Counted from the stretch's first letter, positions 27,266-41,983 are shown. The stretch: 64,000 bases of DNA from Anseongella ginsenosidimutans (GCF_008033235.1 NZ_CP042432.1:1922001-1986000), one strand, 5' to 3'. Notes: generated by a model from the sequence alone, not told the origin. Numbers and translations: made by a program.

Positions 27266-28150
27266 ATGCATACAGAACGCTTTTACCGGTATTTACAGTT
27301 TGAAAAACGCTTTTCGCAGCATACGCTTCTTGCCTATAAAATCGATCTGAAGTCCTTTGCCGGCTTCCTCCGGCATCAGTATGAGATAAATGAATTAAGC
27401 GACGCCAGCCCAGACATGATCAGATCCTGGCTGGTCAGCCTCCTCGAAGAAGGGCGCAGCGATACGACCATCGCCCGAAAACTTTCCGTACTCCGCACTT
27501 ATTTCCGGTTCCTGTTGAAAGAAGGGAATATCCCGGTAAATCCAACCGTTAATATTCGTGCCCCGAAAATAAAGAAGCGCTTGCCCGTATTTGTGGAAGA
27601 AAGCCGAATGAACCTTCTTCAGGATCTGTTGCCCCTGGACAAGAGCTTTCCGGGCCTCCGGGATAAACTGGTCATTGAAACGTTTTACCAGACCGGGATC
27701 AGGCTGGCCGAACTGATCGGGCTCAGGGAAGAAGATGTGGATATTTACAGCGGCCGGATACGGGTATTCGGAAAACGGCGGAAGGAGAGACTGGTCCCTT
27801 TTAATAATGCCTACGGAGAGTTGATCCGGGAATACCTGCAACTGAAAAAGCTTGAAGATTTTGACAACAATCCGGAGGTCTTATTCGTTAAAAATAATGG
27901 AGAGAAGCTTAGCCCGCGTTTTGTATATACGTTAGTAAGAAAATACCTGGAAATGACGGAAACTCCCGGAAAAAAAAGCCCGCATGTACTTCGACATACC
28001 TTTGCAACACATCTGCTTGATCATGGAGCTGACCTGAATGCCGTAAAGGAGTTGCTTGGGCATGCCAGTCTGGCTGCCACAGAAGTTTACACCCATAATT
28101 CCACAGAGCGACTGAAAAAAGCCTGGAAGCAGGCTCATCCCAGAGGATAA
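27266..28150 (+). CDS. xerC: Tyrosine recombinase of the XerC/XerD type
   Basis: Xer recombinases resolve chromosome dimers at dif. The protein is 294 residues from ATG 27266. It has the N-terminal SAM-like domain (RYLQFEKRFSQHTLLAYKID, in part). The catalytic domain shows the Arg in TGIRLAELIG, HVLRHTFATHLL (His-x-x-Arg), LGHASLAATEVYTH and nucleophile Tyr275. XerC and XerD cannot be separated without a tree. The location next to hpf and rpsU, away from mobile genes, supports a housekeeping role. No dif site was recognised in this window. Confidence 0.92.
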   Translation: MHTERFYRYLQFEKRFSQHTLLAYKIDLKSFAGFLRHQYEINELSDASPDMIRSWLVSLLEEGRSDTTIARKLSVLRTYFRFLLKEGNIPVNPTVNIRAPKIKKRLPVFVEESRMNLLQDLLPLDKSFPGLRDKLVIETFYQTGIRLAELIGLREEDVDIYSGRIRVFGKRRKERLVPFNNAYGELIREYLQLKKLEDFDNNPEVLFVKNNGEKLSPRFVYTLVRKYLEMTETPGKKSPHVLRHTFATHLLDHGADLNAVKELLGHASLAATEVYTHNSTERLKKAWKQAHPRG

Positions 28151-28170
28151 ATTTTAAACAAGGAGGAAAT

Positions 28171-28524
28171 ATGAGAATGACAGTTCAATCGATCCATTTC
28201 AATGCCGACAAGAAATTGTTGAACCTCATTGAAAAAAAAGTAAAGAAACTGGACACATTTTGCGACCGGGTAATCAATGGCCTGGTGTACCTGCGTTTGG
28301 AAAAAGCAGACGATTCAGCCAACAAAATCACCGAGATCAAACTCAATCTCCCCGGAAGCACCTTATTTGTGAAGGAACAGTGCCGAAGTTTTGAGGAAGC
28401 AACTGACCTTGCGGTTGAAACAATGTGTAAGCAACTGAAGAAGCATAACAGGAGAATAAAAAATCATGTAAAGGAACCTGCCAAAGAGGTGATCAGTACT
28501 TTGGTCCAGGAGCAGGAATATTAA
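28171..28524 (+). CDS. hpf: Ribosome hibernation-promoting factor, HPF/RaiA family
   Basis: HPF proteins bind the decoding centre and help store idle ribosomes. The 117-residue product has the beta-alpha-beta-beta-beta-alpha core: MTVQSIHFNADKKLLNLIEK (in part), RVINGLVYLRLEKAD, and SFEEATDLAVETMCKQLKKHN. It lacks the long C-terminal dimerisation domain, so it is the short form. A clear ribosome site, AAGGAGGAAAT, lies directly before ATG 28171. It is followed by a strong terminator. Confidence 0.9.
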   Translation: MRMTVQSIHFNADKKLLNLIEKKVKKLDTFCDRVINGLVYLRLEKADDSANKITEIKLNLPGSTLFVKEQCRSFEEATDLAVETMCKQLKKHNRRIKNHVKEPAKEVISTLVQEQEY

Positions 28525-28533
28525 ATTTTTGTT

Positions 28534-28575
28534 AAAGAAAGGGGCCGCGCCATCCGGTATGCGGCCCCTTTCTTT
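28534..28575 (+). terminator. Strong terminator after hpf
   Basis: AAAGAAAGGGGCCGC (28534-28548) pairs perfectly over 15 bp with GCGGCCCCTTTCTTT (28561-28575), followed by TTG. Confidence 0.9.
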
Positions 28576-28647
28576 TTGCGGTGAAAGCCCCGCGCGGAAG
28601 AGCCCCGGAACCCTTCTTAATTCTCCCGATAAATATTTCAATTTAAT

Positions 28648-28677
28648 TTTGCGGGAATATAAAAATTCGTACATTTG
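28648..28677 (+). promoter_or_regulatory. Promoter of the tRNA-tuf transcription unit
   Basis: TTTG at 28648-28651, an 18-bp spacer and TACATTTG at 28670-28677. The start would be near 28681, about 120 nt before the first tRNA. Nothing else was recognised between 28681 and 28803. Confidence 0.7.
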
Positions 28678-28803
28678 CAATCCCTTTGGAAAAGCACTTG
28701 TTTTGGCTTTTTTCAAAGGGTTGTTCTTTAAAAAAGATGCCGGCTTTCTTGTTTGAGGATAAACTCGCGATGTTTTACAAAAGCGGGGCAGAGCCGTTAA
28801 TAA

Positions 28804-28876
<73 letters not shown>

Positions 28877-28929
28877 CATCCTGATTCAGGAAAACGTGAT
28901 TCAGGGCTCAGATTTTTGAACAATAAAAA

Positions 28930-29010
28930 GGGGAGATTCCAGAGCGGTCAAATGGGGCAGACTGTAAATCTGCTGCTTCGGCTTCGTAGGTTCGAATCCT
29001 GCTCTCCCCA
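28930..29010 (+). tRNA. tRNA-Tyr (GUA)
   Basis: The 81-nt class II tRNA has acceptor arms GGGGAGA/TCTCCCC. The anticodon stem GCAGA/TCTGC surrounds CTGTAAA with anticodon GTA. A long variable arm and GGTTCGAATCC T arm are present. Confidence 0.96.
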
Positions 29011-29139
29011 CGGAAGTTTTTCCGGTTCCAGCCGTTGCCAGCCGTATAAAGGACAACACGGTTAGATAGCCGGCGGCCCCTGCAGGATAGCGGCAGGCCC
29101 GGATGAAAGAACGGAATACCGGCATAAGAAACAAAAAAA

Positions 29140-29212
29140 GCGGGAGTAGCTCAGTTGGTAGAGCGACAGCCTTCCAAGCTGTAGGTCGCGGGTTCGAGCC
29201 TCGTCTCCCGCT
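29140..29212 (+). tRNA. tRNA-Gly (UCC)
   Basis: Acceptor arms are GCGGGAG/CTCCCGC. The anticodon stem ACAGC/GCTGT encloses CTTCCAA with anticodon TCC. A 129-bp spacer separates it from tRNA-Tyr, and a mini repeat island follows it. Confidence 0.96.
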
Positions 29213-29218
29213 CAGATA

Positions 29219-29275
29219 GTTTAAGGTTTAAAGTTCAAGGTTTAAAATGCGAAGCTTTGAACTTTAAACTGTAAA
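29219..29275 (+). repeat. Mini heptamer island (island 3) between two tRNA genes
   Basis: GTTTAAAGTTCAA at 29226-29238 is the exact reverse complement of TTGAACTTTAAAC at 29257-29269. Between them lies TGCGAAGC (29248-29255), also found in islands 1 and 2. It would form a 13-bp hairpin in the tRNA precursor. Confidence 0.85.
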
Positions 29276-29276
29276 A

Positions 29277-29349
<73 letters not shown>

Positions 29350-29404
29350 CCAAAATAGAGGGACAAAGAATTTATATAAATAACCCACTACAATTACAAT
29401 AAAC

Positions 29405-30592
29405 ATGGCAAAAGAAAAATTTGACCGTTCCAAACCACACGTAAATATTGGTACAATCGGTCACGTTGACCACGGAAAAACGACGCTGACGGCCGCTATT
29501 ACAAAAGTACTGTCAGACGAAGGATTGTCCGAAGCACGTTCATTCGATTCTATTGACGCTGCTCCAGAAGAAAAAGAGCGCGGGATCACCATTAATACTT
29601 CCCACGTGGAGTATACCACTGCCAACCGTCACTATGCACACGTTGACTGCCCCGGCCATGCCGACTACGTGAAAAACATGGTTACAGGTGCTGCGCAGAT
29701 GGACGGTGCAATTCTTGTAGTTGCCGCTACCGATGGTCCTATGCCGCAAACCCGTGAGCACATCCTGCTTGCACGCCAGGTGGGTGTTCCCCGTATCGTT
29801 GTATTCATGAATAAATGCGATATGGTGGACGATCCCGAACTGCTGGATCTCGTGGAAATGGAAATCAGGGAATTATTGTCATTCTATGAATTTGACGGTG
29901 ATAATACGCCGATCATTCGCGGTTCCGCTCTTGGAGCATTGAACGGTGATGCCCAGTGGGTGAAGACTGTTACTGAACTCATGACGCAGGTTGACGAATT
30001 TATTCCGATTCCTCCGAGGCTGACAGAACTTCCTTTCCTGATGCCGGTTGAAGACGTATTCTCTATCACCGGTCGTGGTACGGTTGCAACCGGCCGTATT
30101 GAAAGAGGTCAGATCAACACCAGCGACCAGGTAGACATTATCGGAATGGGCGCTGAAAACCTGAAATCAACGGTAACAGGGGTGGAAATGTTCCGCAAGA
30201 TCCTTGATTACGGTGAAGCAGGCGATAACGTAGGACTGTTGCTGCGCGGTATTGAAAAAACCGATATCCGTCGCGGGATGGTTATCTGCAAGCCCGGTTC
30301 GGTAACACCCCATACAGAATTCAAGGCAGAGGTTTACGTGCTTTCGAAAAACGAAGGCGGACGCCATACTCCTTTCTTCAACAAGTATCGTCCCCAGTTC
30401 TATTTCAGGACCACGGACGTAACCGGAGAGATCACCCTTGAACAAGGTGTGGAAATGGTAATGCCCGGCGATAACGTGACTATTAACGTGAAGCTGATCG
30501 CACCGGTAGCTATGGAAAAGGGGCTGCGCTTTGCGATTCGCGAAGGCGGACGTACAGTAGGTGCAGGCCAGGTAACTGAGATCACGAAGTAA
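29405..30592 (+). CDS. tuf: Elongation factor Tu
   Basis: EF-Tu brings aminoacyl-tRNA to the ribosome as a GTP complex. The 395-residue sequence has G1 GHVDHGKT (19-26), the switch-I region [14 protein letters not shown]3 DCPGHADY and G4 NKCD, then the two beta-barrel domains. Length is standard. It lies in the tRNA-tuf-tRNA-Trp-secE arrangement common to many bacteria, with a terminator after it. Confidence 0.99.
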   Translation: MAKEKFDRSKPHVNIGTIGHVDHGKTTLTAAITKVLSDEGLSEARSFDSIDAAPEEKERGITINTSHVEYTTANRHYAHVDCPGHADYVKNMVTGAAQMDGAILVVAATDGPMPQTREHILLARQVGVPRIVVFMNKCDMVDDPELLDLVEMEIRELLSFYEFDGDNTPIIRGSALGALNGDAQWVKTVTELMTQVDEFIPIPPRLTELPFLMPVEDVFSITGRGTVATGRIERGQINTSDQVDIIGMGAENLKSTVTGVEMFRKILDYGEAGDNVGLLLRGIEKTDIRRGMVICKPGSVTPHTEFKAEVYVLSKNEGGRHTPFFNKYRPQFYFRTTDVTGEITLEQGVEMVMPGDNVTINVKLIAPVAMEKGLRFAIREGGRTVGAGQVTEITK

Positions 30593-30608
30593 ATTCGTTT
30601 AAGATAAA

Positions 30609-30650
30609 TTGGCTTTGGCTGTGGTTTTTCCCGGCCAAAGCTAATTTTTT
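30609..30650 (+). terminator. Terminator after tuf
   Basis: TTGGCTTTGGC (from 30609) pairs with GCCAAAGCTAA (to 30644), with one G-U pair. A run of T (30645-30650) follows. Confidence 0.8.
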
Positions 30651-30689
30651 AATACGTTCTGCATTGCCGCAAGTGCAGAATCAGTTGAA

Positions 30690-30760
30690 ACGGGTGTAGT
30701 TCAATGGTAGAATAGCGGTCTCCAAAACCGTTGATCTTGGTTCGAATCCAGGCACCCGTG
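30690..30760 (+). tRNA. tRNA-Trp (CCA)
   Basis: Acceptor arms are ACGGGTG/CACCCGT with discriminator G. The anticodon loop CTCCAAA carries anticodon CCA. The gene is 71 nt, 35 bp before secE. Confidence 0.95.
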
Positions 30761-30795
30761 CTTACAGAATTGAGTAACGGATCTAAAAATAAAAG

Positions 30796-30987
30796 ATGAG
30801 TAAGATCATTTCATATATTAAGGAGTCGCGTAACGAGCTGTTACATAAAGTTACCTGGCCTACCCTGCGGGAATTGCAAAGCAGTTCCGTGGTGGTGCTG
30901 GTGGCATCGCTGATCATTGCACTGATCGTATTTGCCATGGACTCTGTTTTTGAGAATCTCATCAAGTTATTTTACGGGATCAATTAA
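30796..30987 (+). CDS. secE: Preprotein translocase subunit SecE
   Basis: SecE clamps the SecY channel. The 63-residue short form has the amphipathic helix YIKESRNELLHKVTWPT, with the conserved KVTWP turn, and one transmembrane helix at about 31-50 (VVVLVASLIIALIVFAMD). It is followed 12 bp later by nusG, as in most bacteria. Confidence 0.96.
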   Translation: MSKIISYIKESRNELLHKVTWPTLRELQSSSVVVLVASLIIALIVFAMDSVFENLIKLFYGIN

Positions 30988-30999
30988 ACAGCCGGGAAA

Positions 31000-31539
31000 A
31001 TGAGTGATCAATTAAAGTGGTATGTAGTCAGGGCTGTAAGCGGGAAAGAAAAGAAGGTCAAGCAATACATTGAGTCGGAAATTAACCGCATGGGCCTCAA
31101 CCACCTGGTCCCGCAGGTTTTAATTCCTATGGAAAAGTATTTCCAGATGCGGGAAGGGAAAAAGATCGCCAAAGAAAGGAACTTCTACCCCGGATACGTA
31201 CTTATTGAAGCCCAGCTGGACGGAGAACTGACGGATACCATCAAGAATGTTCCCAGCGTAATCGGCTTTTTGGGCGAGCAGGGCAACCCGGTACCTTTGC
31301 GCGAGTCGGAGGTGAACCGGATCCTGGGCAAGGTAGACGAGATGTCCGCCAAAGGTGAAGCCATGAACTTTAACTTTTACGTGGGTGAGAGTGTGAAGGT
31401 AATGGACGGGCCCTTTAACGGGTTTAACGGCGTTATTGAAGAGGTGAATGAAGAGAAGAAGAAGCTCAAGGTAATGGTGAAGATCTTTGGACGGCGCACC
31501 CCACTTGAGCTGAATTACATGCAGGTAGAAAAGGACTAA
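31000..31539 (+). CDS. nusG: Transcription termination/antitermination factor NusG
   Basis: NusG binds RNA polymerase and couples it to Rho or the ribosome. The 179-residue protein starts with the NGN domain (WYVVRAVSGKEKKVKQYIE, in part; FYPGYVLIEAQL) and ends with the KOW domain (VMDGPFNGFNGVIEEVNEEK, in part). Its position beside secE confirms the housekeeping paralogue. Confidence 0.97.
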   Translation: MSDQLKWYVVRAVSGKEKKVKQYIESEINRMGLNHLVPQVLIPMEKYFQMREGKKIAKERNFYPGYVLIEAQLDGELTDTIKNVPSVIGFLGEQGNPVPLRESEVNRILGKVDEMSAKGEAMNFNFYVGESVKVMDGPFNGFNGVIEEVNEEKKKLKVMVKIFGRRTPLELNYMQVEKD

Positions 31540-31632
31540 GTTCCTGAAAGCCTGAAAAGGAATATGAGCTCTTAGAATTATAGATTGTTACATTTTCATT
31601 GCTTCCATCACAAAAATCACAATTAACAAACA

Positions 31633-32076
31633 ATGGCAAAGGATATAGCTGGGTACGTTAAATTACAGGTAAAGGGAGGCCAGGCCAATCCTTCACCTCC
31701 CGTGGGACCCGCGTTGGGTGCCAAGGGGGTGAATATTATGGAGTTCTGCAAGCAGTTCAATGCCAGGACCCAGGATCAGCAAGGCAAGGTACTTCCTGTT
31801 GTAATTACCGTTTATTCCGATAAATCATTCGAGTTTGTCATCAAAACCCCTCCGGTAGCAGTACAGTTGAAAGACGCCTGCAAACTGAAGAGCGGTTCAG
31901 CAGAACCTAACCGTAAAAGGGTGGGTTCCGTATCCTGGGACCAGGTGCGCACCATTGCTGAAGACAAAATGCCTGACCTCAACGCCTTTACGGTAGAGTC
32001 GGCAATGCGGATGGTGGCCGGAACGGCGCGTAGTATGGGAATCACCGTGAACGGTGAAGCTCCCTGGAACAATTAA
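31633..32076 (+). CDS. rplK: 50S ribosomal protein L11
   Basis: L11 forms part of the GTPase-associated centre. The 147-residue protein has [20 protein letters not shown], in part, with the flexible N-terminal domain, and a C-terminal rRNA-binding domain ([14 protein letters not shown]). Length is standard. It opens the rplKAJL cluster after a 93-bp gap in which I see no clear hairpin. Confidence 0.98.
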   Translation: MAKDIAGYVKLQVKGGQANPSPPVGPALGAKGVNIMEFCKQFNARTQDQQGKVLPVVITVYSDKSFEFVIKTPPVAVQLKDACKLKSGSAEPNRKRVGSVSWDQVRTIAEDKMPDLNAFTVESAMRMVAGTARSMGITVNGEAPWNN

Positions 32077-32089
32077 TAAATAAAAAGAA

Positions 32090-32788
32090 GTGGCAAAGTT
32101 AACCAAGAATCGCAAGAATGCGATGGCCAAATTAGAGGCAGGCAAAGTATACTCATTGTCTGAAGCAACGGCTTTGGTGCGGGATATCACGACGACGAAG
32201 TTTGACGCTTCGGTTGACCTGGACGTACGTCTGGGAGTGGATCCCCGCAAAGCTAATCAGATGGTGCGTGGAACTGCCGTTTTACCTCATGGAACCGGCA
32301 AGTCAATTCGGGTGCTGGTACTCTGCACTCCGGATAAGGAGCAGGAGGCCAAAGACGCCGGGGCTGACCATGTTGGATTGGATGAGTACATCCAGAAGAT
32401 CGAACAAGGATGGACCGATGTGGATATCGTGATCACTATGCCCTCCTGCATGGCAAAAGTCGGGAAACTCGGTCGCATATTGGGACCCCGTAACCTGATG
32501 CCCAACCCAAAAACCGGAACGGTTACTAATGAGGTTGGGAAAGCTATCCAGGATGTAAAAGGCGGTAAGATCGATTTCAAGGTCGACAAGACCGGTATCA
32601 TCCACACTTCTGTTGGAAAGGTTTCTTTCACTCCCGAGAAGCTTTACGAAAATGCGCTGGAAGTTATCCAGACCATTTCCCGTCTGAAGCCCTCCTCTGC
32701 GAAGGGAACATATTTCAAGAGCGTTTATTTGTCAAGTACCATGAGTGCCGGTATAGCCATTGAAACTAAAACAATCGCGGGGATCTAA
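32090..32788 (+). CDS. rplA: 50S ribosomal protein L1
   Basis: L1 forms the mobile stalk at the E site and in many bacteria represses its own operon. The 232-residue product contains [20 protein letters not shown], in part, and the conserved [15 protein letters not shown]. The start is GTG at 32090, 13 bp after rplK; the conserved N-terminus ([11 protein letters not shown]) begins directly after it, so no later ATG fits. Confidence 0.97.
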   Translation: MAKLTKNRKNAMAKLEAGKVYSLSEATALVRDITTTKFDASVDLDVRLGVDPRKANQMVRGTAVLPHGTGKSIRVLVLCTPDKEQEAKDAGADHVGLDEYIQKIEQGWTDVDIVITMPSCMAKVGKLGRILGPRNLMPNPKTGTVTNEVGKAIQDVKGGKIDFKVDKTGIIHTSVGKVSFTPEKLYENALEVIQTISRLKPSSAKGTYFKSVYLSSTMSAGIAIETKTIAGI

Positions 32789-32790
32789 AC

Positions 32791-33312
32791 ATGAGGAAAG
32801 AAGATAAACAGCAGATTGTTGATGACCTGACCGGATTGATCAGGTCGTACAACGGGTTTTACATTACCGACACCTCAGCGCTTACTGTTTCGCAGATCAA
32901 TGTGATCCGCCGCAAAGCTTTCCAAAAAGGTATTAAAGTACAGGTGGCAAAGAACACCCTGATACGTAAGGCCATGGAAGCGGTTGGCACGGACTATGCC
33001 GGGTTATATGATGTGTTAAAGGGATCATCCACTTTGTTGTTCTCTGAAACCGCCAATCTTCCGGCAAAGCTGATCAAGGAACTGCGCAAGACAGGAGACA
33101 AACCGGTTCTCAAGGGCGCCTACGTGGAAGAGTCGTTTTTCATCGGAGATAACCAGCTGGAGCAGCTGGCATCGCTGAAGTCGAAGAACGAACTTATCGC
33201 CGATGTGGTTGCCCTGCTTCAGTCACCTGCCCGGAATGTGGTATCTGCCCTTCAATCGGGTGGCGGCAAGCTGGCTGGTATTGTAAAGACCTTATCTGAA
33301 AGAGGCGAGTAG
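32791..33312 (+). CDS. rplJ: 50S ribosomal protein L10
   Basis: L10 anchors the L7/L12 stalk. The 173-residue protein has the N-terminal rRNA-binding domain (IVDDLTGLIRSYNGFYITD, in part; VAKNTLIRKAM) and the C-terminal helix for L12 dimers. The start is 2 bp after the rplA stop, so translation is probably coupled. Confidence 0.97.
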   Translation: MRKEDKQQIVDDLTGLIRSYNGFYITDTSALTVSQINVIRRKAFQKGIKVQVAKNTLIRKAMEAVGTDYAGLYDVLKGSSTLLFSETANLPAKLIKELRKTGDKPVLKGAYVEESFFIGDNQLEQLASLKSKNELIADVVALLQSPARNVVSALQSGGGKLAGIVKTLSERGE

Positions 33313-33376
33313 GAACCGCCGTAAAATGTTCCTGAATTAAAACAATTTTGTAAAATTTTTCTTTAAAATTCATAAG

Positions 33377-33754
33377 ATGGCAGATTTGAAAACGTTTGCT
33401 GAACAGTTGGTAAACTTAACAGTAAAAGAAGTTAATGAGCTTGCTCAGATACTGAAGGATGAGTATGGCATCGAGCCTGCTGCAGCAGCTGTGGCTGTTG
33501 CCGGTCCTGCGGCCGGCGGTGAGGCAGCCGCTGCCGAAGAAAAGACGTCATTTGACGTAGTACTTACCGAAGCCGGCGGAGCTAAGCTGGCCGTGGTAAA
33601 ATTGGTAAAGGATCTTACCGGACTTGGTTTGAAAGAAGCCAAGGAACTGGTAGACGGTGCGCCTAAAGCTGTTAAAGAAGGTGTAAGCAAAGAAGAAGCT
33701 GAATCACTTAAATCACAGCTTGAAGAAGCCGGTGCAAAGGTTGAAGTTAAGTAA
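33377..33754 (+). CDS. rplL: 50S ribosomal protein L7/L12
   Basis: L7/L12 recruits translational GTPases. The 125-residue protein has an N-terminal dimer helix, an alanine-rich hinge at about 33-55, and the C-terminal domain with [20 protein letters not shown], in part, and [20 protein letters not shown], in part. Length is standard. A two-part hairpin follows before rpoB. Confidence 0.98.
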   Translation: MADLKTFAEQLVNLTVKEVNELAQILKDEYGIEPAAAAVAVAGPAAGGEAAAAEEKTSFDVVLTEAGGAKLAVVKLVKDLTGLGLKEAKELVDGAPKAVKEGVSKEEAESLKSQLEEAGAKVEVK

Positions 33755-33775
33755 CGAAAAGTCTTAACATAAAAA

Positions 33776-33810
33776 CAGGCAAGACCCTTCATCCGGAGGG
33801 TCTATGCCTG
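33776..33810 (+). terminator. Hairpin between rplL and rpoB, probable attenuator or processing site
   Basis: CAGGCA-A-GACCCT (33776-33788) pairs with AGGGTC-TA-TGCCTG (33797-33810) around a small loop. The T tract after it is short, so partial termination or RNase cleavage is more likely than a full stop. This would set the ratio of ribosomal protein to polymerase transcripts. Confidence 0.6.
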
Positions 33811-33875
33811 TTTATACCCATCGCTATGATTAGCATAGCTGTATGATCCAAGTGTTCAACTAAAACAATAGTTCA

Positions 33876-37682
<3,807 letters not shown>

Positions 37683-37699
37683 GGTTATAATTTTTGACC

Positions 37700-40600
37700 A
37701 TGTCATATAAAAAAGATATAAAGATCAAAAGTAATTTCACGAAAATTACGATCAGTCTTTCTTCGCCTGAAACGATCCTTGAACGTTCCAGCGGGGAAGT
37801 CCTGAAGCCGGAAACCATCAATTACCGGACCTATAAGCCGGAACGCGACGGTTTGTTCTGCGAGCGTATCTTCGGCCCTGTTAAGGACTACGAATGCGCC
37901 TGCGGAAAATACAAGCGTATCCGCTATAAAGGGATCGTATGTGACCGCTGCGGGGTGGAAGTGACAGAGAAAAAGGTTCGTCGCGAGCGTATGGGCCACA
38001 TTCACCTGGTAGTTCCGGTAGCGCATATCTGGTACTTCCGCTCCCTGCCTAACAAGATCGGTTACCTGCTGGGCCTTCCCACGAAAAAGCTGGACCTGAT
38101 CATTTATTACGAACGTTATGTCGTGATCCAGCCGGGTGTAAAGGCGGAAGACGGTATCCAGTATCTTGATTTCCTTACCGAGGAAGAATACCTTGACATA
38201 CTGGACACGCTTCCCAAGGAGAATCAGTACCTGGATGACGATCATCCCGATAAATTCATTGCCAAAATGGGTGCCGAGGCGCTGGAAGACCTCCTTCGCC
38301 GGCTGAACCTGGACCAGCAATCCTACGATCTGAGACACCAGGCCGCCAATGAAACTTCCCAGCAGCGTAAGAACGAAGCATTGAAGCGCCTGCAGGTGGT
38401 AGAAGCATTCCGTGACGCCAATACCCGGATCGAGAACAGGCCGGAATGGATGATCGTACGGATCGTGCCGGTGATCCCGCCGGAACTGCGGCCCCTGGTA
38501 CCCCTGGACGGCGGTCGTTTTGCGACTTCCGACCTGAACGATCTGTACCGCCGGGTAATTATCCGTAACAACCGCCTGAAGCGGCTGATCGAGATCAAAG
38601 CTCCTGAAGTGATCCTTCGCAACGAGAAGCGTATGCTCCAGGAAGCCGTGGACTCCCTGTTTGACAACTCCAGGAAGGTGAACGCGGTGAAAACCGAAGG
38701 TAACCGGGCGCTGAAGTCGCTTTCGGATATCCTTAAGGGCAAGCAGGGGCGTTTCCGCCAGAACCTTTTAGGTAAGCGCGTAGACTATTCCGGCCGTTCG
38801 GTGATCGTGGTAGGCCCCCAGCTTAAACTGCATGAGTGCGGCTTACCCAAAGACATGGCCGCTGAACTCTTCAAGCCTTTTATTATACGGAAGCTGATCG
38901 AAAGAGGAATCGTAAAAACCGTTAAATCGGCGAAAAAGATAGTAGACCGTAAAGACGCTGTGGTATGGGATATTCTTGAAAATGTCCTGAAAGGCCACCC
39001 GGTACTGCTGAACCGGGCGCCTACGCTGCACAGGCTAGGGATCCAGTCTTTCCAGCCAAAACTGGTGGAAGGAAAAGCCATTCAATTGCACCCGCTGGTT
39101 TGTACGGCATTCAACGCCGACTTCGACGGTGACCAGATGGCTGTTCACGTTCCTTTAAGCCATGCCGCGGTAGCTGAGGCGCAAATGCTGATGCTCGCTT
39201 CCCACAATATCCTGAATCCTGCCAACGGAACCCCCATCACTGTTCCTTCGCAGGACATGGTACTTGGACTTTATTATATTACCAAGGGCCGTAAATCAGA
39301 GGAAGGCCATCCCGTGAAAGGAGAAGGAATGACCTTATTCGGTCCGGAGGAAGTCCGGATTGCCTATAACGAGGGAACAGTTGACCTTCACGCCAATATA
39401 AAGGTGAAAGTGGACGTCCTTGAAAAAGGCGAAGCCGTTAACCAGATGATTGAGACTACCGTTGGACGCGTGTTGTTCAATGAAGTGGTTCCCAAGGAAG
39501 TTGGCTTTATTAACCAGCTGCTTACCAAGAAATCCCTCAGGGATATCATTGGCGAGGTAGTGAAGATAACAGGTATGGCGCGTACAGCCCAGTTCCTTGA
39601 TGATATAAAGGAAATGGGATTCCAGATCGCGTTCAAGGGCGGGCTGTCATTTAACCTGCTTGACCTGACCATCCCTGAAGAAAAGCTGAAGCTTATCAAT
39701 GGCGCTCAGGCCGAAGTTGAAGAAGTTTGGACCAACTATAACATGGGCTTCATCACCAATAATGAGCGGTACAACCAGGTGATCGACATCTGGACGCGTA
39801 TCAACTCGCGGCTTACCGACAACGTGATGAAAATGCTGGCAACAGACAACCAGGGCTTTAACTCGGTTTACATGATGCTGGATTCCGGGGCCCGTGGTTC
39901 CAAAGAGCAGATTCGCCAGCTTTGCGGCATGCGTGGACTGATGGCCAAACCGCAGAAGTCCGGTTCAGGAGGGGAAATCATTGAAAACCCCATTCTGTCC
40001 AACTTCAAGGAAGGATTATCCGTACTGGAATACTTTATTTCCACGCACGGTGCCAGGAAAGGTCTCGCGGATACCGCCCTTAAAACGGCCGACGCCGGTT
40101 ACCTGACCCGCCGTTTGCATGACGTGGCGCAGGATATGGTGATCAGCGAGAACGACTGCGGTACGCTTCGCGGGGTAACCACTTCGGCATTGAAAGATAA
40201 CGAAGACATCGTGGAGCCTTTATATGAGCGGATCCTGGGCCGGGTATCACTGCACGATGTCTACGATCCTCTCAGCAATGAGCTGATTGTGGCTGCCGGC
40301 GATGAGATTGATGAGGATAAGGCGCGGACAATTGATTCTTCGGCTATTGAGTCAGTAGAGATCCGTTCCGTACTTGCCTGCGAATCGAAACGCGGAGCTT
40401 GTGCGAAATGCTACGGACGTAACCTTTCTACCGGGAAACTGGTACAGATCGGGGAAGCCGTAGGCGTTATCGCCGCTCAGTCCATCGGCGAGCCGGGTAC
40501 CCAGCTTACGCTGCGTACTTTCCACGTAGGGGGTACCGCTTCCAACATTGCGGCTGAATCGCAGATCGTTGCAAAATTCAGCGGTAAAGTAGAATTTGAA

Positions 40601-41983
40601 AACGTCCGCACGGTGGACACCAAGAATAGTGAAGGCGCAGATGTGCGGGTAGTGATCGGGCGGTCCGGAGAATTACGGATCGTTGACGAGGGCCTGGGCA
40701 AAGTGGTGATGAACAATAATATTCCCTATGGGGCGCAATTGTTTGTCAAGGAAGGCCAGAAGCTTGAGAAAGGCGACCTTATCTGCAGCTGGGATCCGTA
40801 TAACGCGGTAATGGTATCGGATTTCGCGGGTAAGATTGAGTTTGAATCGGTACTGGAAGGGGTAACTTTCCGGGAAGAATCCGATGAACAGACCGGGCAC
40901 CGTGAAAAGGTGATCATCGATACCCGCGATAAGACCAAAAACCCTGTTATCAGCGTGATCGGGAAGAACGGCCAGGAAAAGTCCTATAATATCCCGGTGG
41001 GTGCGCATATCATTGTAGAGAACGGTGAGAATATCAGAGCCGGACAGGTACTGGTGAAGATTCCCCGCGCCGCCGGTAAAACAAGGGACATTACGGGTGG
41101 TCTGCCGCGGGTTACCGAGCTGTTCGAAGCACGGAATCCGTCTAACCCCGCTGTCGTCACCGAAATTGACGGTGTGGTAACGCTGGGCGGTACCAAGCGC
41201 GGCAACCGGGAGATCATTATTGAATCCAAGGACGGACAAACCAAAAAATACCTTGTTCCCCTTTCCAAGCATATCCTGGTACAGGATAATGACTTTGTAA
41301 AGGCGGGGACCTCGCTTTCTGACGGGGCCATTTCCCCGGCGGATATCCTGGCAATCAAAGGGCCGGGCGCCGTACAGGAGTACCTCGTGAACGAAGTACA
41401 GGAAGTATATCGTCTGCAGGGTGTGAAGATCAATGATAAGCACTTTGAAGTGATCGTACACCAGATGATGCAGAAGGTTACCATTGATGATCCGGGAGAT
41501 ACCCGCTTCCTGGAAAAGGAATCGGTCAGCAAGCTGGACTTCATGGAAGAGAACGACTGGATCTACGATAAAAAGGTAATTACCGAATCGGGTGACTCTC
41601 CCAACCTCAAGGCCGGCCAGATTATCAGCCTGCGCAAACTTCGTGATGAAAATGCGCAGCTGAAGCGGAAGGACCTGAAACTCGTAGAAGTACGCGATGC
41701 TCATCCGGCTACTTCCAGCCCCTTGCTGCAAGGGATTACCCGTGCATCTTTGGGTACCAAGAGCTTTATCTCGGCGGCTTCCTTCCAGGAAACAACGAAG
41801 GTACTCAATGAAGCAGCAATCAGCGGAAAGGCGGATACCATGCTCGGGTTGAAGGAAAATGTCATTGTCGGACATTTGATCCCGGCCGGAACAGGTATGC
41901 GTATCTATGATAAGCTGATTGTCGGCTCGCAGGAGGAATACGATCGCTTACTCGCATCGAAGCAAGAAGTAGAACAGGATTAA
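37700..41983 (+). CDS. rpoC: RNA polymerase beta-prime subunit
   Basis: The catalytic subunit has the N-terminal zinc ribbon ([20 protein letters not shown], in part), the absolutely conserved magnesium motif [12 protein letters not shown], the bridge-helix/trigger-loop region ([28 protein letters not shown]) and a second zinc site ([13 protein letters not shown]). The upstream TTG at 37694 in the same frame is less likely than ATG 37700, which begins [12 protein letters not shown]. Length (about 1427 residues) is normal for the phylum. Confidence 0.98.
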   Translation: MSYKKDIKIKSNFTKITISLSSPETILERSSGEVLKPETINYRTYKPERDGLFCERIFGPVKDYECACGKYKRIRYKGIVCDRCGVEVTEKKVRRERMGHIHLVVPVAHIWYFRSLPNKIGYLLGLPTKKLDLIIYYERYVVIQPGVKAEDGIQYLDFLTEEEYLDILDTLPKENQYLDDDHPDKFIAKMGAEALEDLLRRLNLDQQSYDLRHQAANETSQQRKNEALKRLQVVEAFRDANTRIENRPEWMIVRIVPVIPPELRPLVPLDGGRFATSDLNDLYRRVIIRNNRLKRLIEIKAPEVILRNEKRMLQEAVDSLFDNSRKVNAVKTEGNRALKSLSDILKGKQGRFRQNLLGKRVDYSGRSVIVVGPQLKLHECGLPKDMAAELFKPFIIRKLIERGIVKTVKSAKKIVDRKDAVVWDILENVLKGHPVLLNRAPTLHRLGIQSFQPKLVEGKAIQLHPLVCTAFNADFDGDQMAVHVPLSHAAVAEAQMLMLASHNILNPANGTPITVPSQDMVLGLYYITKGRKSEEGHPVKGEGMTLFGPEEVRIAYNEGTVDLHANIKVKVDVLEKGEAVNQMIETTVGRVLFNEVVPKEVGFINQLLTKKSLRDIIGEVVKITGMARTAQFLDDIKEMGFQIAFKGGLSFNLLDLTIPEEKLKLINGAQAEVEEVWTNYNMGFITNNERYNQVIDIWTRINSRLTDNVMKMLATDNQGFNSVYMMLDSGARGSKEQIRQLCGMRGLMAKPQKSGSGGEIIENPILSNFKEGLSVLEYFISTHGARKGLADTALKTADAGYLTRRLHDVAQDMVISENDCGTLRGVTTSALKDNEDIVEPLYERILGRVSLHDVYDPLSNELIVAAGDEIDEDKARTIDSSAIESVEIRSVLACESKRGACAKCYGRNLSTGKLVQIGEAVGVIAAQSIGEPGTQLTLRTFHVGGTASNIAAESQIVAKFSGKVEFENVRTVDTKNSEGADVRVVIGRSGELRIVDEGLGKVVMNNNIPYGAQLFVKEGQKLEKGDLICSWDPYNAVMVSDFAGKIEFESVLEGVTFREESDEQTGHREKVIIDTRDKTKNPVISVIGKNGQEKSYNIPVGAHIIVENGENIRAGQVLVKIPRAAGKTRDITGGLPRVTELFEARNPSNPAVVTEIDGVVTLGGTKRGNREIIIESKDGQTKKYLVPLSKHILVQDNDFVKAGTSLSDGAISPADILAIKGPGAVQEYLVNEVQEVYRLQGVKINDKHFEVIVHQMMQKVTIDDPGDTRFLEKESVSKLDFMEENDWIYDKKVITESGDSPNLKAGQIISLRKLRDENAQLKRKDLKLVEVRDAHPATSSPLLQGITRASLGTKSFISAASFQETTKVLNEAAISGKADTMLGLKENVIVGHLIPAGTGMRIYDKLIVGSQEEYDRLLASKQEVEQD

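Noticed and set aside
28901-29134. 77-residue ORF across tRNA-Tyr
   Set aside because: Overlaps a tRNA gene and has the typical composition of a spurious tRNA-derived ORF.
40673-41875. 400-residue antisense ORF in rpoC
   Set aside because: Shadow frame of a highly conserved gene; composition is random and no family motif is present.
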